A DNA stretch of 64,000 nucleotides from Glebionis coronaria (Eukaryota; Streptophyta; Magnoliopsida; Asterales; Asteraceae). This document shows positions 43,059 to 53,136 of this stretch, in pieces. The stretch's first letter is position 1. Each line of letters opens with the position of its first letter. The DNA is taken from the NCBI GenBank assembly GCA_025667525.1, contig CM046874.1, positions 282,954,880 through 283,018,879 of the forward strand, in the 5' to 3' direction. Made by a program: the position numbers and the translations under genes. The notes under the pieces are model-generated. The model had not been told where the DNA came from. It saw only the letters and a program-made list of their open reading frames with translations, and made no database searches.

Positions 43059-44309
43059 TTTTTAAAAAGTTACTTATTATTACACAACAAGTATAATAAT
43101 ACAAGAATACAAGATAATACCTAATCAGAATACATAAAATATATGAATAATACAGTATATCATTTAAAACAGTAAAATAAGACAAGAACATATAAAACAA
43201 GCTAACAACATGCTATAACCAGTAACGTACTCAGTAATCAGACAACTTATACATGTCATTTATTTATGTATCATTAGTGAGGTCGGAGTAGGACTATTCA
43301 TCCTTTCATCTTTCCTCGTTCACTAGACACAAGGTACAGATTTTCCGTCCTTCAGTATGGTCAATCTTTCCTTATTTGGATTCCCCGTTTGCAGCCAACT
43401 TTTTTCCCAAGTATATGTTTTATATGTTTTGATTACTTATGTTTAGTTTTTAAATGCCTAAGCCATATACATGCATTACCAGTGTCACCTAGTTATGGAG
43501 GTACCATAACCATAACACTGGAGGCACCAGTGTTATGACTTCCCCACGGCAGAGTGATTGCTCGTGGCGTCCCTTTACAGTTTTGGCCTTATATTTATAT
43601 TATCATGTGGGGCGTATGGGTGCATCCTAGTTACATGTTTTATAGGATTTACATGGTGAATGTGGTGTGTGCCTTGCACCCTTCACAAGGAGTTGATCCC
43701 TCCTACCTATACTAATTAATTAAAGGCAACCCCTCTAATTGCATGATGAGGTCTCCCCCTCCAAGTATTCATGCACGGTGGAACCTTATGACCTATGTTG
43801 GGTATTGGCTAATTAATAGAGTTTTCATATAAAAACATAAGTCTTTTCAAACTATAAAACTAGTTTTATGAACATGTTCCAGGTTAACTAGGACTTATGA
43901 ATTTCCGCTGCTATTAGTCTTTTATGCTTATGTCATTTCATGCTATACTTGTATATCCGTTCACTGGGCGTTATGCTCAGCCATTTTCCTTTCACGTTTC
44001 CAAACAATAGGTACTCAAGGATGCTCGTAGACTTTGAGAGTATGTGCATACGGATGGAAGCTATCTAGCCTTCATTACTTTAAGCATTTCCATACATTAC
44101 TTTACATTATTTCTTTGGACATTATTTAGTCCTTTTCCATTTTAGTACTTATATTCATGTGTGTGAGCTTATACTTGGATTACCGATGTTTGTTTTCGGG
44201 ATTCCCATTCATGGTCATTTAATGTTTTTCGACATTTACCTTGCATGCTTTGATGACACGTCATAGTTACCTGTGATATTCCATTTACTAAAATGGGGTT
44301 TTACAATTA

Positions 44310-44322
44310 TGGTATCAGAGCC
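44310..44322 (+). other. Primer binding site of element F (tRNA-iMet)
   Basis: TGGTATCAGAGCC lies 4 bp after the LTR, the classical plant initiator-Met primer site. Confidence 0.9.
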
Positions 44323-45432
44323 AAGGTTTCGACCTGTAGGCTCTAAAACATGACCTGTGATTAGTGGGTAATCACCATGGTCTTCCTAGAACTGACAGTT
44401 TGTTTTCATGCATTTGTTTCATGTATCATGTCGTAGGAATTTTGACTAAGTAATGGTTAGTATAGGACTGGCCATATTTAGTCGCATGTGCTTTTAATCG
44501 AATCATTTTGTTTTGATGAACCGACCAATAGGCGTTCATCCTCGTCATATCCTTTTGTTTAGGTGAACCGACCCATAGGCGTTCACCCAAACCCATGTCC
44601 TTTTGTTGATCATGCATTCATACACTATTTTCATGCATAAATTTTTTTCATGTTTATATGCATAATTTTTTTTCATGTTTATAATATGTTAATCAGATTA
44701 ATCATTGCATTTTGTTTTATATTGTCAGATGATTCTCACACGAGAACAAAAACAACTCAATGCAGCAGTCCAAGCTGCTATGCAAGCCATGCTTCCTCAA
44801 CTGATGAATGAAATTCGGGATGAGGTGCAAGTTGCCAACAATCAGCACCAGCACCAGAATCCTCCTCCTCCACCTCCAGCTACCCTTATCACATGGCTGA
44901 AGCGATTCAATAAGCAGCGTCCGAAATCTTTCGAGTAGACTGACATCCTTGCTGAGGTTGAGAGCTGGATAGCTCATATTGAGAAGATCTTTGACGCAAT
45001 GGGATGCGACCCTGTCTTTAAGGCAAGGTTAGCTTGTTACAAGTTTGAAGGGAACATGCTTGCATGGTGGAAGGCACTCAAGCTGTCGAATGGAGGCGAC
45101 GACTGGGTGACTGTATCGACTTGGGCAGAGTTTAAGGAGTTGGTTATGAGGAAGTTCTTCCCGAAAGCTGAGCAGGATAAGCTCAAGAGGGAGTATCATG
45201 GAATTAGGCAGAGATCTGGGGAAAACAACCATGAGTTCATGCAGAGGTTTCTTCGACTGGCTAGATTCCTTGGTGCAGCAGTCGGGACTGAAGAGGAGCA
45301 AGCATATCACTTTCCCTGGGATCTTCGCTCATCTGTCGCCAATACTGTAGCACAAGTAGCAGATGCAGCCCGCAAATTGGAGATGCTACAGGAGAGGGAT
45401 GAGTTTAGAGAGGCATAAAGACCCGACAAGAG

Positions 45433-45518
45433 GTATATTTCGTCATCAGCGGTGATCATTTCATTTCGTTTAGTACTATCCAATTATTTATCTTTCTCTA
45501 TAAAATTGCATCTTTCAG
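45433..45518 (+). other. Candidate intron 1 in F gag (86 nt)
   Basis: AAG AG|GTATAT … TCTTTCAG|G CAG: GT...AG ends, AT-rich, pyrimidine-rich before the acceptor. The length is not a multiple of three, and removal restores the gag frame. Confidence 0.6.
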
Positions 45519-45665
45519 GCAGAAGACTAGGGACCGGTCCAAACCGGCCACTCAGAAGAAGAGTCAGCACAAGGGTAACGGTCAGAACCAGGACCGTTCT
45601 GCTTTGGATAGGTGTGGCGGTAATGACAATTACCGTAACAACGCCAACAACTCCAACAGCAGCAG

Positions 45666-45739
45666 GTCCCTAAACTTACTCATTTCTATGTTATATACTT
45701 TATGATTCATAATTCTAACACTTCGGCATCTACTACCAG
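45666..45739 (+). other. Candidate intron 2 in F gag (74 nt)
   Basis: AGC AG|GTCCCT … CTACCAG|G AAT: the donor is weak beyond GT. A CTAAC branch-like motif lies about 24 nt before the acceptor. Removal keeps an Asn-rich basic linker in frame. Confidence 0.55.
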
Positions 45740-45804
45740 GAATAATGGCAACGAACGGGAGCAGGACCGCAGAGGTTCACAGCCCAACTGTGCAGCTACA
45801 TCTG

Positions 45805-45880
45805 GTACTACGTCTTACCATTTTCTGCATTGTCTTGTTTGTAGCCATTAATCATGTCTCACGTATACTTTTCTGAACAG
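45805..45880 (+). other. Candidate intron 3 in F gag (76 nt)
   Basis: TCT G|GTACTA … TTCTGAACAG|GC TCC: GT...AG ends, T-rich middle. Removal joins A-A-T-S-G to the zinc-knuckle region in frame. Confidence 0.57.
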
Positions 45881-46244
45881 GCTCCTAGCCAGCTAGGGCA
45901 CCTGTTGGAGGGTATACTCACCCTCTTTGCACTACGTGCAACCGTAGACATCCAGGGCCGTGTCGCCGTGATAGTGATGCTTTCTTCAAGTGTGGCCAGC
46001 CAGACCATCGCATGAAGGACTCCCGTAAGGGTGAGATCGAGGGCACATCTGGTCATGTCGACTCCAAGCCACCTCCTACTAATGAACGGGTGTACACGAC
46101 CTCGCGTGATCAGGCCAACAAGTCAATAGGTACCATAACTGGAATCTTGTATATGTTTGGTCAAGCTGCATGCGTCTTATTTGACACAGGTGTACTCATT
46201 CGGTCATATCTACTGTTTATGCCAAGAGTGTTAGGATATCCCCT

Positions 46245-46598
46245 ATGCCATTAGAAAATGTATTAAACATTTACACGCCCTTAAGAGACTCTATACGCAT
46301 CACACATGGGTACAAGGGTCTTCCCCTTGAGTTTGACGACAAAATTCATCCAGTTGACGCACTTCCATTGAACATGTGTGATTTTGACATGATATTAGGC
46401 ACGGACTGGCTATCCAAACACCACGCCACCATAGACTGCCATTCATATCGGGTCATCTTTGGTGATGTAAACGCACCAGAGTACATCTACAATGATTTTA
46501 TACCCGAAAGGTTTGTACAAATAATTTTAACCTTACAAGCACGTGCATTACTGTCACATGGTTGCGAGGGCTACTTAGCTATTGTTCATGATATGGAG
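46245..46598 (+). pseudogene. Protease remainder of chromovirus F
   Basis: After the shift beyond L-F-D-T-G the frame reads M-P-L-E-N-V-L-N-I-Y, then C-D-F-D-M-I-L-G-T-D-W-L-S-K-H-H-A-T-I-D. This is the conserved I-L-G-x-D-W-L segment downstream of the gypsy protease. It ends at V-H-D-M-E where copia element H was inserted; the same frame resumes at 50168. Confidence 0.85.
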
Positions 46599-47063
46599 TG
46601 TTGGATCTACTAGATGTAGATCTTGCAGCCTGTCAGGAACGGTGAACGACTTCTGTAATCACAAGTCAATTCACAGAGAGACTCTATACACAATATAAAT
46701 GCAGAATACAAATATAATAAAGAAGAACATAATAACTATAAAGACTTGATCCTTTCTAAGGATTTCTAATATTGATAATCACTAGAACTACGTTTTATGA
46801 AGTTGTGTATAACCCTTCTGCCTAAGGTTCCTTTTATACTACAAGGAAACCCTAATACAGCATTAAACAAAACGTGTAAAACTGATATGCATATCCTTTC
46901 CTAACATATCTCATGCATATCCTAACAGAATAATAAATAAATAATAAAGTTTGACTTTGACTAGGACCAGGAGCACGACTTGCTCCTACCACTACTAGGA
47001 CCAGGAGGAACTACATACCTCCTAGTCTACCTATTACATTTAACTATTCCAATGGTCCTAACA
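46599..47063 (-). repeat. 3' LTR of element H
   Basis: Starts TGTTGGATC and ends CCTAACA (plus strand). It holds a TATA in an inverted-repeat loop (46826-46851) and two CTAGGACCAGGAG motifs (46961, 46995). The minus-strand polypurine tract AGTTTAGGGGAGGAT abuts at 47078-47064, identical to that of C. Confidence 0.93.
46826..46851 (-). promoter_or_regulatory. TATA box in the loop of an inverted repeat, LTR H
   Basis: GGTTCCTT (46826-46833) pairs with AAGGAAACC (46843-46851) with one bulged A. The minus strand reads TATAAAAGG across the loop and arm. The copy in the other LTR is at 49930-49955. Confidence 0.65.
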
Positions 47064-47078
47064 ATCCTCCCCTAAACT

Positions 47079-48035
47079 TAAATTTGACCTGTTGAGTTCA
47101 AGTTTCCTGGAAAACGTGCAATAAAGCTCGAGGATTGGATCAGCAAAAGTAATAGCGCATCAGCAAGATAAGAAACAGAAAAACCGCCGCAACATGAAAC
47201 ACTAGAAGCTTCTTCAAAGCTTGGAACAATTCAGCATCGTGTTGAATCTTTTCAGCAACATGAGCAGATTTGATGAGCCTTTACAAAGTAGCTGCTCGCT
47301 CTTGGGCTAGCCAGTCTTTATGGTGGAATAAGCATCACCCTGGGAGACCAGAACCCAGCCCAACTCTTAGAACGTGAATCAATGGTGAGTGGGGGTACCC
47401 TGATGATTTTAGGCAAACCATCACAGCCGTCAACGGATTTGATATGTCTTTACCAGAAGTCGTACCCCTCTGGACTCGCCAACTCTCAGCAATGAAGCAT
47501 CGGTGAGTTAAAAACCCTATAGCTTTAAGCAAGCTATTACAGCTATCAACGGATTTGATAAAATCTTTACCAAGAGCCGTACCCCCTTGGATTAGCCACT
47601 TTTCAGTCTAGGACCATGGCAAGTGAAAACCATCCAGTTTTAGGTAACCTGGCAACCATCAACGGATTTGAGAATCGCACCAGGAGCCGTACCCTCAAGG
47701 TGAATCAACTCTTTCTTGTCGATTAGACATGGTGAGTTGAGGACCATTTGTTGTGAGGACCAAGTCCAACACCAGATGAAACCAGTAACCAGCACAAGGA
47801 CAATTCAGCAACCAGAACCCAAAGTTTATCAGCAAATGGTATGATATTCACAAGTATAAAATCCTTGATGTGGTTAAAGTATAAGCAGATATTATATAAA
47901 AAGTATATTTTTTTATTGTTTTTTTTTAACTATAATGAATGAAATTCACCAATCACTTTACATATTGGTGAAAAGAATGATAATATGAACAAATGATCAA
48001 AAGTACAAAACAGAAACACTCACAAACCTACCAAA
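47079..48035 (-). other. 3' non-coding region of H with ~115-bp tandem repeats
   Basis: CAACGGATTTGA recurs at 47431, 47547 and 47660. Around it are GCCGTACCC, TTTACCA and a GGTGAGT-like segment, giving three imperfect units of 113-116 bp and a partial fourth at about 47300. An A/T-rich low-complexity stretch lies near 47900. No ORF is seen. Confidence 0.75.
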
Positions 48036-48965
48036 TCAGAGACCAGAAGCAGCCTTCTTATCTGCTTTCAAACGAGCCTGGATCCCTTCCACCAACGCAG
48101 TTGCCATAGTAGATTCATTCCCGGAGGGAGCATTTGAAATCTGCAAGTGACTAGCCAACATAGCCTCCATTGAAGCAATCGTCAACGGATAATCCACATC
48201 TGTGAGCATGAAGACCATATGACCAGATTCCAACTCCAACATATGCACACCACATCCCGCATATAACTTCCATCGCTGAATAACCCATTGCATCTGATCC
48301 TTCCAGACACCAGAAACAGGAGCATGAGGAGGTGCATCAAGCATCATCTTAAGATCAGCCCATACTCGCAGACCAGGCCAGGAAGACACAACCATTGGAT
48401 CAACAGGCATGCCGGTATCCACAAACCCATATAAAGCAATAAGAACCTTACGATCAGCCCAAGACAAAATACCCTGCAGACCCGAAGCAAACCTAACAGA
48501 CCCATCACTAAGTGTAATTCTATGAGAAACCGTACCAGGAAGAGTCGTGGAATGCGCAACCGTCCAACCAGTAATATAACCATTACCCAAAGGCAAATCA
48601 GAGTCACTGTCAGAAGCTGCATCAATTAGATTTTCAGGATCACGCTTCTCATAGGGGACCGTCTTGCCACGTCTAACACGTCGAGCTGATTTCTGGCGAA
48701 GCGAACGACGAGGTGTGGGATCACTAGGTGAGGGTTCAACCTTTACCTTTACCTGAGCAGCAGCAGTAGGAGCAGCAGAAGTAGACTCATGAGTTTGCCC
48801 ACCCAAGGGATCAACAGGAGCTGCACTAGAAGAAGGAATAGGTTGAGAACCAGGAACTGGTGGTGATGGCGATGCCATATTAGGTGTAGGAGTAATGGTG
48901 GTTGTGGTAGCAAAGGTGGTGGTGGTGGTAGCAGTACCCGAAGAAGAAACCAGAGGAGCAACCAA
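48036..48965 (-). CDS. ORF3-like protein of element H, 309 aa
   Basis: Starts M-V-A-P-L-V-S-S-S with a Thr/Pro/Ser-rich N-terminus (residues 1-90) and a basic patch R-R-S-L-R-Q-K-S-A-R-R-V-R-R-G-K. From about residue 140 comes a globular domain: W-A-D-R-K-V-L-I-A-L-Y, G-L-R-V-W-A-D-L, W-V-I-Q-R-W-K-L-Y-A-G-C-G-V-H and D-V-D-Y-P-L-T-I-A-S-M-E-A-M-L. It aligns by pattern with the C-terminus of C ORF3 (G-I-R-L-W-N-T-F, Y-W-R-L-Y-S-T-C-G-V-F-H, D-A-D-Y-F-L…L-E-K-M-L). The frame is intact although pol has been lost, suggesting the domain may matter in cis or was simply spared. No membrane segment is seen. Function unknown. Confidence 0.7.
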   Translation of the reverse strand: MVAPLVSSSGTATTTTTFATTTTITPTPNMASPSPPVPGSQPIPSSSAAPVDPLGGQTHESTSAAPTAAAQVKVKVEPSPSDPTPRRSLRQKSARRVRRGKTVPYEKRDPENLIDAASDSDSDLPLGNGYITGWTVAHSTTLPGTVSHRITLSDGSVRFASGLQGILSWADRKVLIALYGFVDTGMPVDPMVVSSWPGLRVWADLKMMLDAPPHAPVSGVWKDQMQWVIQRWKLYAGCGVHMLELESGHMVFMLTDVDYPLTIASMEAMLASHLQISNAPSGNESTMATALVEGIQARLKADKKAASGL

Positions 48966-49165
48966 AGGAGTAGTGGTGGTACCAACTGAAGTAGCAACAA
49001 AAACCGATGGAATAGCAGAAGGAGAAGGAACACTGGAGGAAGGAATAGAAACCTTGCATTAATATCACCATCGTCAGGCTTTGAACGAAGTTGATTCAAT
49101 TGGCTCAATATCTTCTGAAACCTGCCATACCCTTGATGTAAACCTTCAGTTTCTGAGATTTTGAA

Positions 49166-49627
49166 TTATGTGAATTCATCTCTCAGCATGGATCTTCGCA
49201 TTTTCTTTGACTCCTCATTCCTACCAAACCTTGCTTTTATACCATTCCAGATCTCTCTGGCATCATCCAAATGGTAGAAGTCACCCATGTGATCATCAGG
49301 AAGAGATTGAAGCAAAATCGTTTTTGCTTTGACCTCCTTCTGAATAGCTATGATTTCTTCATGAGATTTAGGGTCAAGAAGAGTAATATTACCATTCTTG
49401 TCTCTTCCAGTTAGCTTCCTGCTGTTCACATTAAGAATAATCTTCCAAAGGTCTCGATCAGTATTGGTGATCCACCATTCCATCTTCATTGCCCAACTAT
49501 CATATTCATCCTTTTTCAGAAGAGGGAATTTACCATTCGTGTTGGAAACCGTAGCAACGATCTGCTGAGGTTGCACAATTTTAGGAGTGCTGTCTTCTCC
49601 TGTTTGAGTAGAAGTTGAGGCAGACAT
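49166..49627 (-). pseudogene. gag: Truncated copia gag of element H
   Basis: Starts M-S-A-S-T-S-T-Q-T-G. Contains F-P-L-L-K-K-D-E-Y-D-S-W-A-M-K-M-E, W-K-I-I-L-N-V-N, A-K-T-I-L-L-Q-S-L-P and A-R-E-I-W-N-G-I-K-A-R-F, the N-terminal copia gag domain. It ends after 153 aa (S-M-L-R-D-E-F-T) without knuckles, against several hundred residues in full gags. It lies about 75 bp after the primer site. Confidence 0.88.
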
Positions 49628-49687
49628 GATAAAACAAAAATGTCAGTAATAAGAAAACTTGATTCTTCTTGTATAGAGACCCTCCCA

Positions 49688-49700
49688 GGCTCTGATACCA
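49688..49700 (-). other. Primer binding site of element H (tRNA-iMet)
   Basis: The minus strand reads TGGTATCAGAGCC, 2 bp after the 5' LTR (49703-50167). Confidence 0.9.
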
Positions 49701-49702
49701 CT

Positions 49703-50167
49703 TGTTGGATCTACTAGATGTAGATCTTGCAGCCTGTCAGGAACGGTGAACGACTTCTGTAATCACAAGTCAATTCACAGAGAGACTCTATACACAATAT
49801 AAATGCAGAATACAAATATAATAAAGAAGAACAGAATAACTATAAAGACTTTATCCTTTCTAAGGATTTCTAATATTGATAATCACTAGAACTACGTTTT
49901 ATGAAGGTGTGTATAACCCTTCTGCCTAAGGTTCCTTTTATACTACAAGGAAACCCTAATACAGCATTGAACAAAACGTGTAAAATTGATATGCATATCC
50001 TTTCCTAACATATCTCATGCATATCCTAACAGAATAATAAATAAATAATAAAGTTTGACTTTGACTAGGACCAGGAGCACGACTTGCTCCTACCACTACT
50101 AGGACCAGGAGGAACTACATACCTCCTAGTCTACCTATTACATTTAACTATTCCAATGGTCCTAACA
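49703..50167 (-). repeat. 5' LTR of element H
   Basis: Duplicate of 46599-47063. Differences include aga/ata near 49832 and ggtg/ttgt near 49907. It is followed by the duplicated target TGGAG and the rest of F pol. Confidence 0.93.
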
Positions 50168-53061
50168 TGGAGGTTGAATCTCCATCTATCCAGAATCAGC
50201 CGATCGTGTCAGAATTTACCGATGTGTTTCTTGAAGAACTTCCGAGCATACCACCTGCTCGTGAGGTAGAGTTTAATATTGAGCTCATTCCAGGAGCTGA
50301 GCCAATTTCCAAGGCTCCTTACCGCATGGCTCCCATCGAGCTTAAGGAGTTAAAGGAACAACTACAAGAACTTTTGGAACAAGGTTTCATCCGCCCTAGT
50401 ACATCTCCATGGGGTGCACCGGTTCTATTCATGAAGAAGAAGGACGGTAGTATGCGTCTTTGCATTGATTATCGTGACTTTAATAAGATCACCATCAGGA
50501 ATCGATATCCTTTGCCACGTATTGATGATTTGTTTGACCAACTCCAAGGGGCCAAACATTTCTTCAAGATCGATCTGAGGTTGATCTATCATCAGTTACG
50601 GGTGAAAGAGCAAGACATCTCCATTTGGACACTACGAATTTGTAGTCATGCCATTTGGCCTTACCAATGCTACAGTAGTTTTCATAGACTTGATGAACCG
50701 TATCTTCCATGAGTTTCTGGACAAGTCGTCATTGTTTTCATTGATGATATTTTAATTTTCTCTAGATCAAAGGAGGAACACGAAGACCATCTTCGTACAG
50801 TATTACAGATACTTCGCCAGAAGCAGCTGTATGCCAAGTTCTCCAAATGCGAATTCTGGTTGAGTAAAGTGGCATTCCTATGCCACATAGTATCCGCAGA
50901 AGGAATAACCATGGATCTTGTGAAGGTTGAGGCTATTACCAAGTGGCCAAGACTGACGTCAGCAACTGAAGTTCGCAGCTTTCTAGGCTTAGCTGGTTAC
51001 TATCGTAGTTTCGTAGAGAACCTTTCCCGATTAGCACTGCCATTGACCAAACTGATTCGAAAAGGGGAGAAATTCATCTGGACTGAAAAAATAGAGAAGA
51101 GCTTTGAAGACCTAAAGTAGAGGTTGGTATCTGCACCGATTCTTACTCTCCCATCTAGTATAGGTGGATTTCAGATCTATAGTGATGCTTCAGGGAAGGT
51201 ACTTGGTTGTGTTCTCATGCAACATGCGAAAGTGATTGCTTACGCATCACAGTGGTTTAAGCCTTATGAGGAGAACTACCCTACGCATGATTTGGAACTT
51301 ATAGCAGTAGTGTTTGCACTGAAGATACAGAGGCACTACTTGTATGGCGAATCATGTGATATCTTCACAGATTATAAGAGCCTAAAATACATCTTCACTC
51401 AGCGTGAACTTAACATGAGGCAGAGAAGGTGGTTAGAGCTGTTGAAGGATTATGACATTAATCTGCAGTATCATCCCGACAAGGCGAATGTAGTGGCAGA
51501 TGCTCTTAGTAGAAAGTCTGGTATGATTAACGGCATTAAGATATAGGAAGAGATTATACGAGACTTGGAGCGACTAGATATTGAGATCATGGTACGTGGA
51601 CAGCATGGCTACTGGGCTAATTTTAGAGCTGAGCCTGACTTACTTACTAGGATCAAGGAAGCTCAAAAGGATGATGGTGAAATCTGGGCAATTATTCAGA
51701 ACTTAGAGCAGCAAACGGAGTTTCAGTTAGATGACGATGACATCTTATGGCAGGGCACTCGACTTTGTGTTCCTGATGATCTTACACTCAGGGAGGCGTT
51801 ATTGGCTAAAGCTCATAGCTCCCCATTTTCCATTCATCCTGTTTCAACCAAGATGTACCATGAAATCAAATAGTTTTTCTGGTGGAGTGGTATGAAACAG
51901 GATGTTGCTACCTATGTCTCCAAATGTCTTACCTGCCAGCATGTTAAGATCAAGCATCAATGATCTAGTGGTCTACTACAACCATTAGACATTCTAGAGT
52001 GGAAGTGGGACAAGATCACCATGGATTTTGTCATCGGACTTCCGCAGACAAAGAGTAAGCATGATGCAATTTGGATCATCGTTGACCGACTTACCAAATC
52101 GGCTCATTTCTTACCAATCCAGATGGATGATCCAGTTAGCAAATTGGCTGACACCTATAAGAAGGATATCATGAGACTTCATGGTGCTCCATCCAGTATC
52201 ATCTCGGACAGAGATCCTCGATTTACTTTGCGATTTTGGAGGAGTCTGCAGAAAGCTTGGGGGTACCAGACTTAAGCTTAACACGACTTTTCATCCTCAA
52301 ACAGACGGACAATCGGAGTGAACCATTCAAACATTAGAGGACATGCTTCGAGCGTGTGCTTTAGAATGGACAAGATGTTGGGACGACTACATTTGCTTGG
52401 TAGAATTTGCATACGACAACAGTTGGCACGCCAGCATCAAGTGTGCACCGTTTGAGATGTTGTATGGCAGGAAGTGTCGCGCCCCAATCTGTTGGGATCA
52501 GGTTGGTGAGCGAACACTTGAAGGTCCGGAGATGATAGAGTGACCAACGAGAAAGTCGCTATAGCTAGGGCGAAACTACAAGAAACTCGTGCACGTCAAA
52601 AGAGTTATGCCGACAAGCATCATAGGGATTTGCATTTCAACGTGGGAGATCATGTTTCTCTTAAGGTGTCACCGACACGTGGTGTTAGACGTTTTGGAAT
52701 CAAAGGAAAACTCAATCCTCGATTGATCAGACCGTTTGATATCATCGAGCGAGTCGGTGAAGTATCGTATTGTTTAGCATTACCTCTGCATCTTTCTCAC
52801 GTTCATGACGTTTTGCATGTGTCCTTACTCAGAGGATACAAGTATCATCCCCTTCACATGGTTCAGTATCCCCTTGAACAGATTCGTGAAGATCATACCT
52901 TCATTGAGGAACCCGAACAAGTTCTAGATCGTCAAGAGCGAGTCATGAGGAAGAAGATGATTCCATTCGTCAAAATCCTTTGGAGGGACCATACCAAGCG
53001 GGAAGCCACTTGGGAGACAGAGGAGTCTATCCGGACTTCTTACCCTCGTTTCAAGTTTTGA
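50168..53061 (+). pseudogene. pol of chromovirus F (RT, RNase H, integrase, chromodomain-like tail)
   Basis: RT starts [12 protein letters not shown] and [14 protein letters not shown] small deletion with frameshift near 50620 precedes F-I-D-D-I-L-I-F. RNase H has I-Y-S-D-A-S, T-D-Y-K-S-L and V-V-A-D-A-L-S-R. Integrase has C-L-T-C, M-D-F-V-I-G-L-P, S-D-R-D and D-G-Q-S-E. The tail is V-L-D-R-Q-E-R-V…A-T-W-E-T-E-E-S. In-frame stops lie near 51118 (L-K-stop-R-L), 51544, 51870, 51962 and 52319, with further shifts near 52270 and 52540. Most stops look like CAG or CGA to TAG or TGA. Not functional. Confidence 0.92.
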
Positions 53062-53121
53062 ATCGGGTATGTTCCTCTTTCAGTTTACGTTATCTATAAT
53101 TCGGGGACGGATTATTCTTTT

Positions 53122-53136
53122 TCGTGGGGGAAGAGC
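53122..53136 (+). other. Polypurine tract of element F
   Basis: A G-rich run GTGGGGGAAGAG immediately before the LTR start TGTAAAACCC. Confidence 0.8.

Larger units (their letters stand above)
41437..44305 (+). repeat. 5' LTR of element F
   Basis: 2869 bp. Contains a GC-rich hairpin cluster (42093-42333), a very AT-rich stretch full of TTAATTAA-like palindromes (about 42440-42900), and 17-bp tandem-like repeats (42927-43058). Frames of about 80 aa near 42050 arise from the GC-rich block and are not treated as genes. Confidence 0.93.
44729..46244 (+). pseudogene. gag: gag and protease start of chromovirus F, with three intron-like gaps
   Basis: Starts M-I-L-T-R-E-Q-K-Q at ATG 44729, directly after a TTGTCAG that looks like a splice acceptor. 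The capsid part has W-I-A-H-I-E-K-I-F, W-W-K-A-L-K-L and F-F-P-K-A-E-Q-D-K-L-K. After E-M-L-Q-E-R-D-E-F the frame is kept only if 45433-45518, 45666-45739 and 45805-45880 are removed, giving K-R-Q-K-T-R-D-R-S, then N-S-N-S-S-R-N-N-G-N-E-R, then A-A-T-S-G-S. Zinc region C-T-T-C-N-R-R-H-P-G-P-C follows, with a damaged second knuckle (F-K-C-G-Q-P-D-H, final Cys changed to Ser). Protease L-F-D-T-G ends in a frameshift near 46190. In-frame stops: TAG 44936, TAA near 45416, TAG near 45887. The dead state is clear; the intron reading is inferred. Confidence 0.75.
46599..50167 (-). mobile_element. Non-autonomous Sirevirus-like copia element H
   Basis: LTRs of 465 bp at 46599-47063 and 49703-50167 (about five differences by eye). 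Perfect target duplication TGGAG at 46594-46598 and 50168-50172. In minus-strand sense: tRNA-iMet primer site, truncated gag, an ORF sharing the C-terminal domain of Sirevirus ORF3, a tandem-repeat 3' region, polypurine tract. There is no protease, integrase or RT. It was probably mobilised by a related full element. Confidence 0.93.

Noticed and set aside
48749..49108. Leucine-rich, membrane-like 119-aa frame on the minus strand of H
   Set aside because: It is an alternative reading of the simple GGTGGT/GTAGTA-type repeats at the start of the ORF3-like gene; composition alone explains the hydrophobicity.
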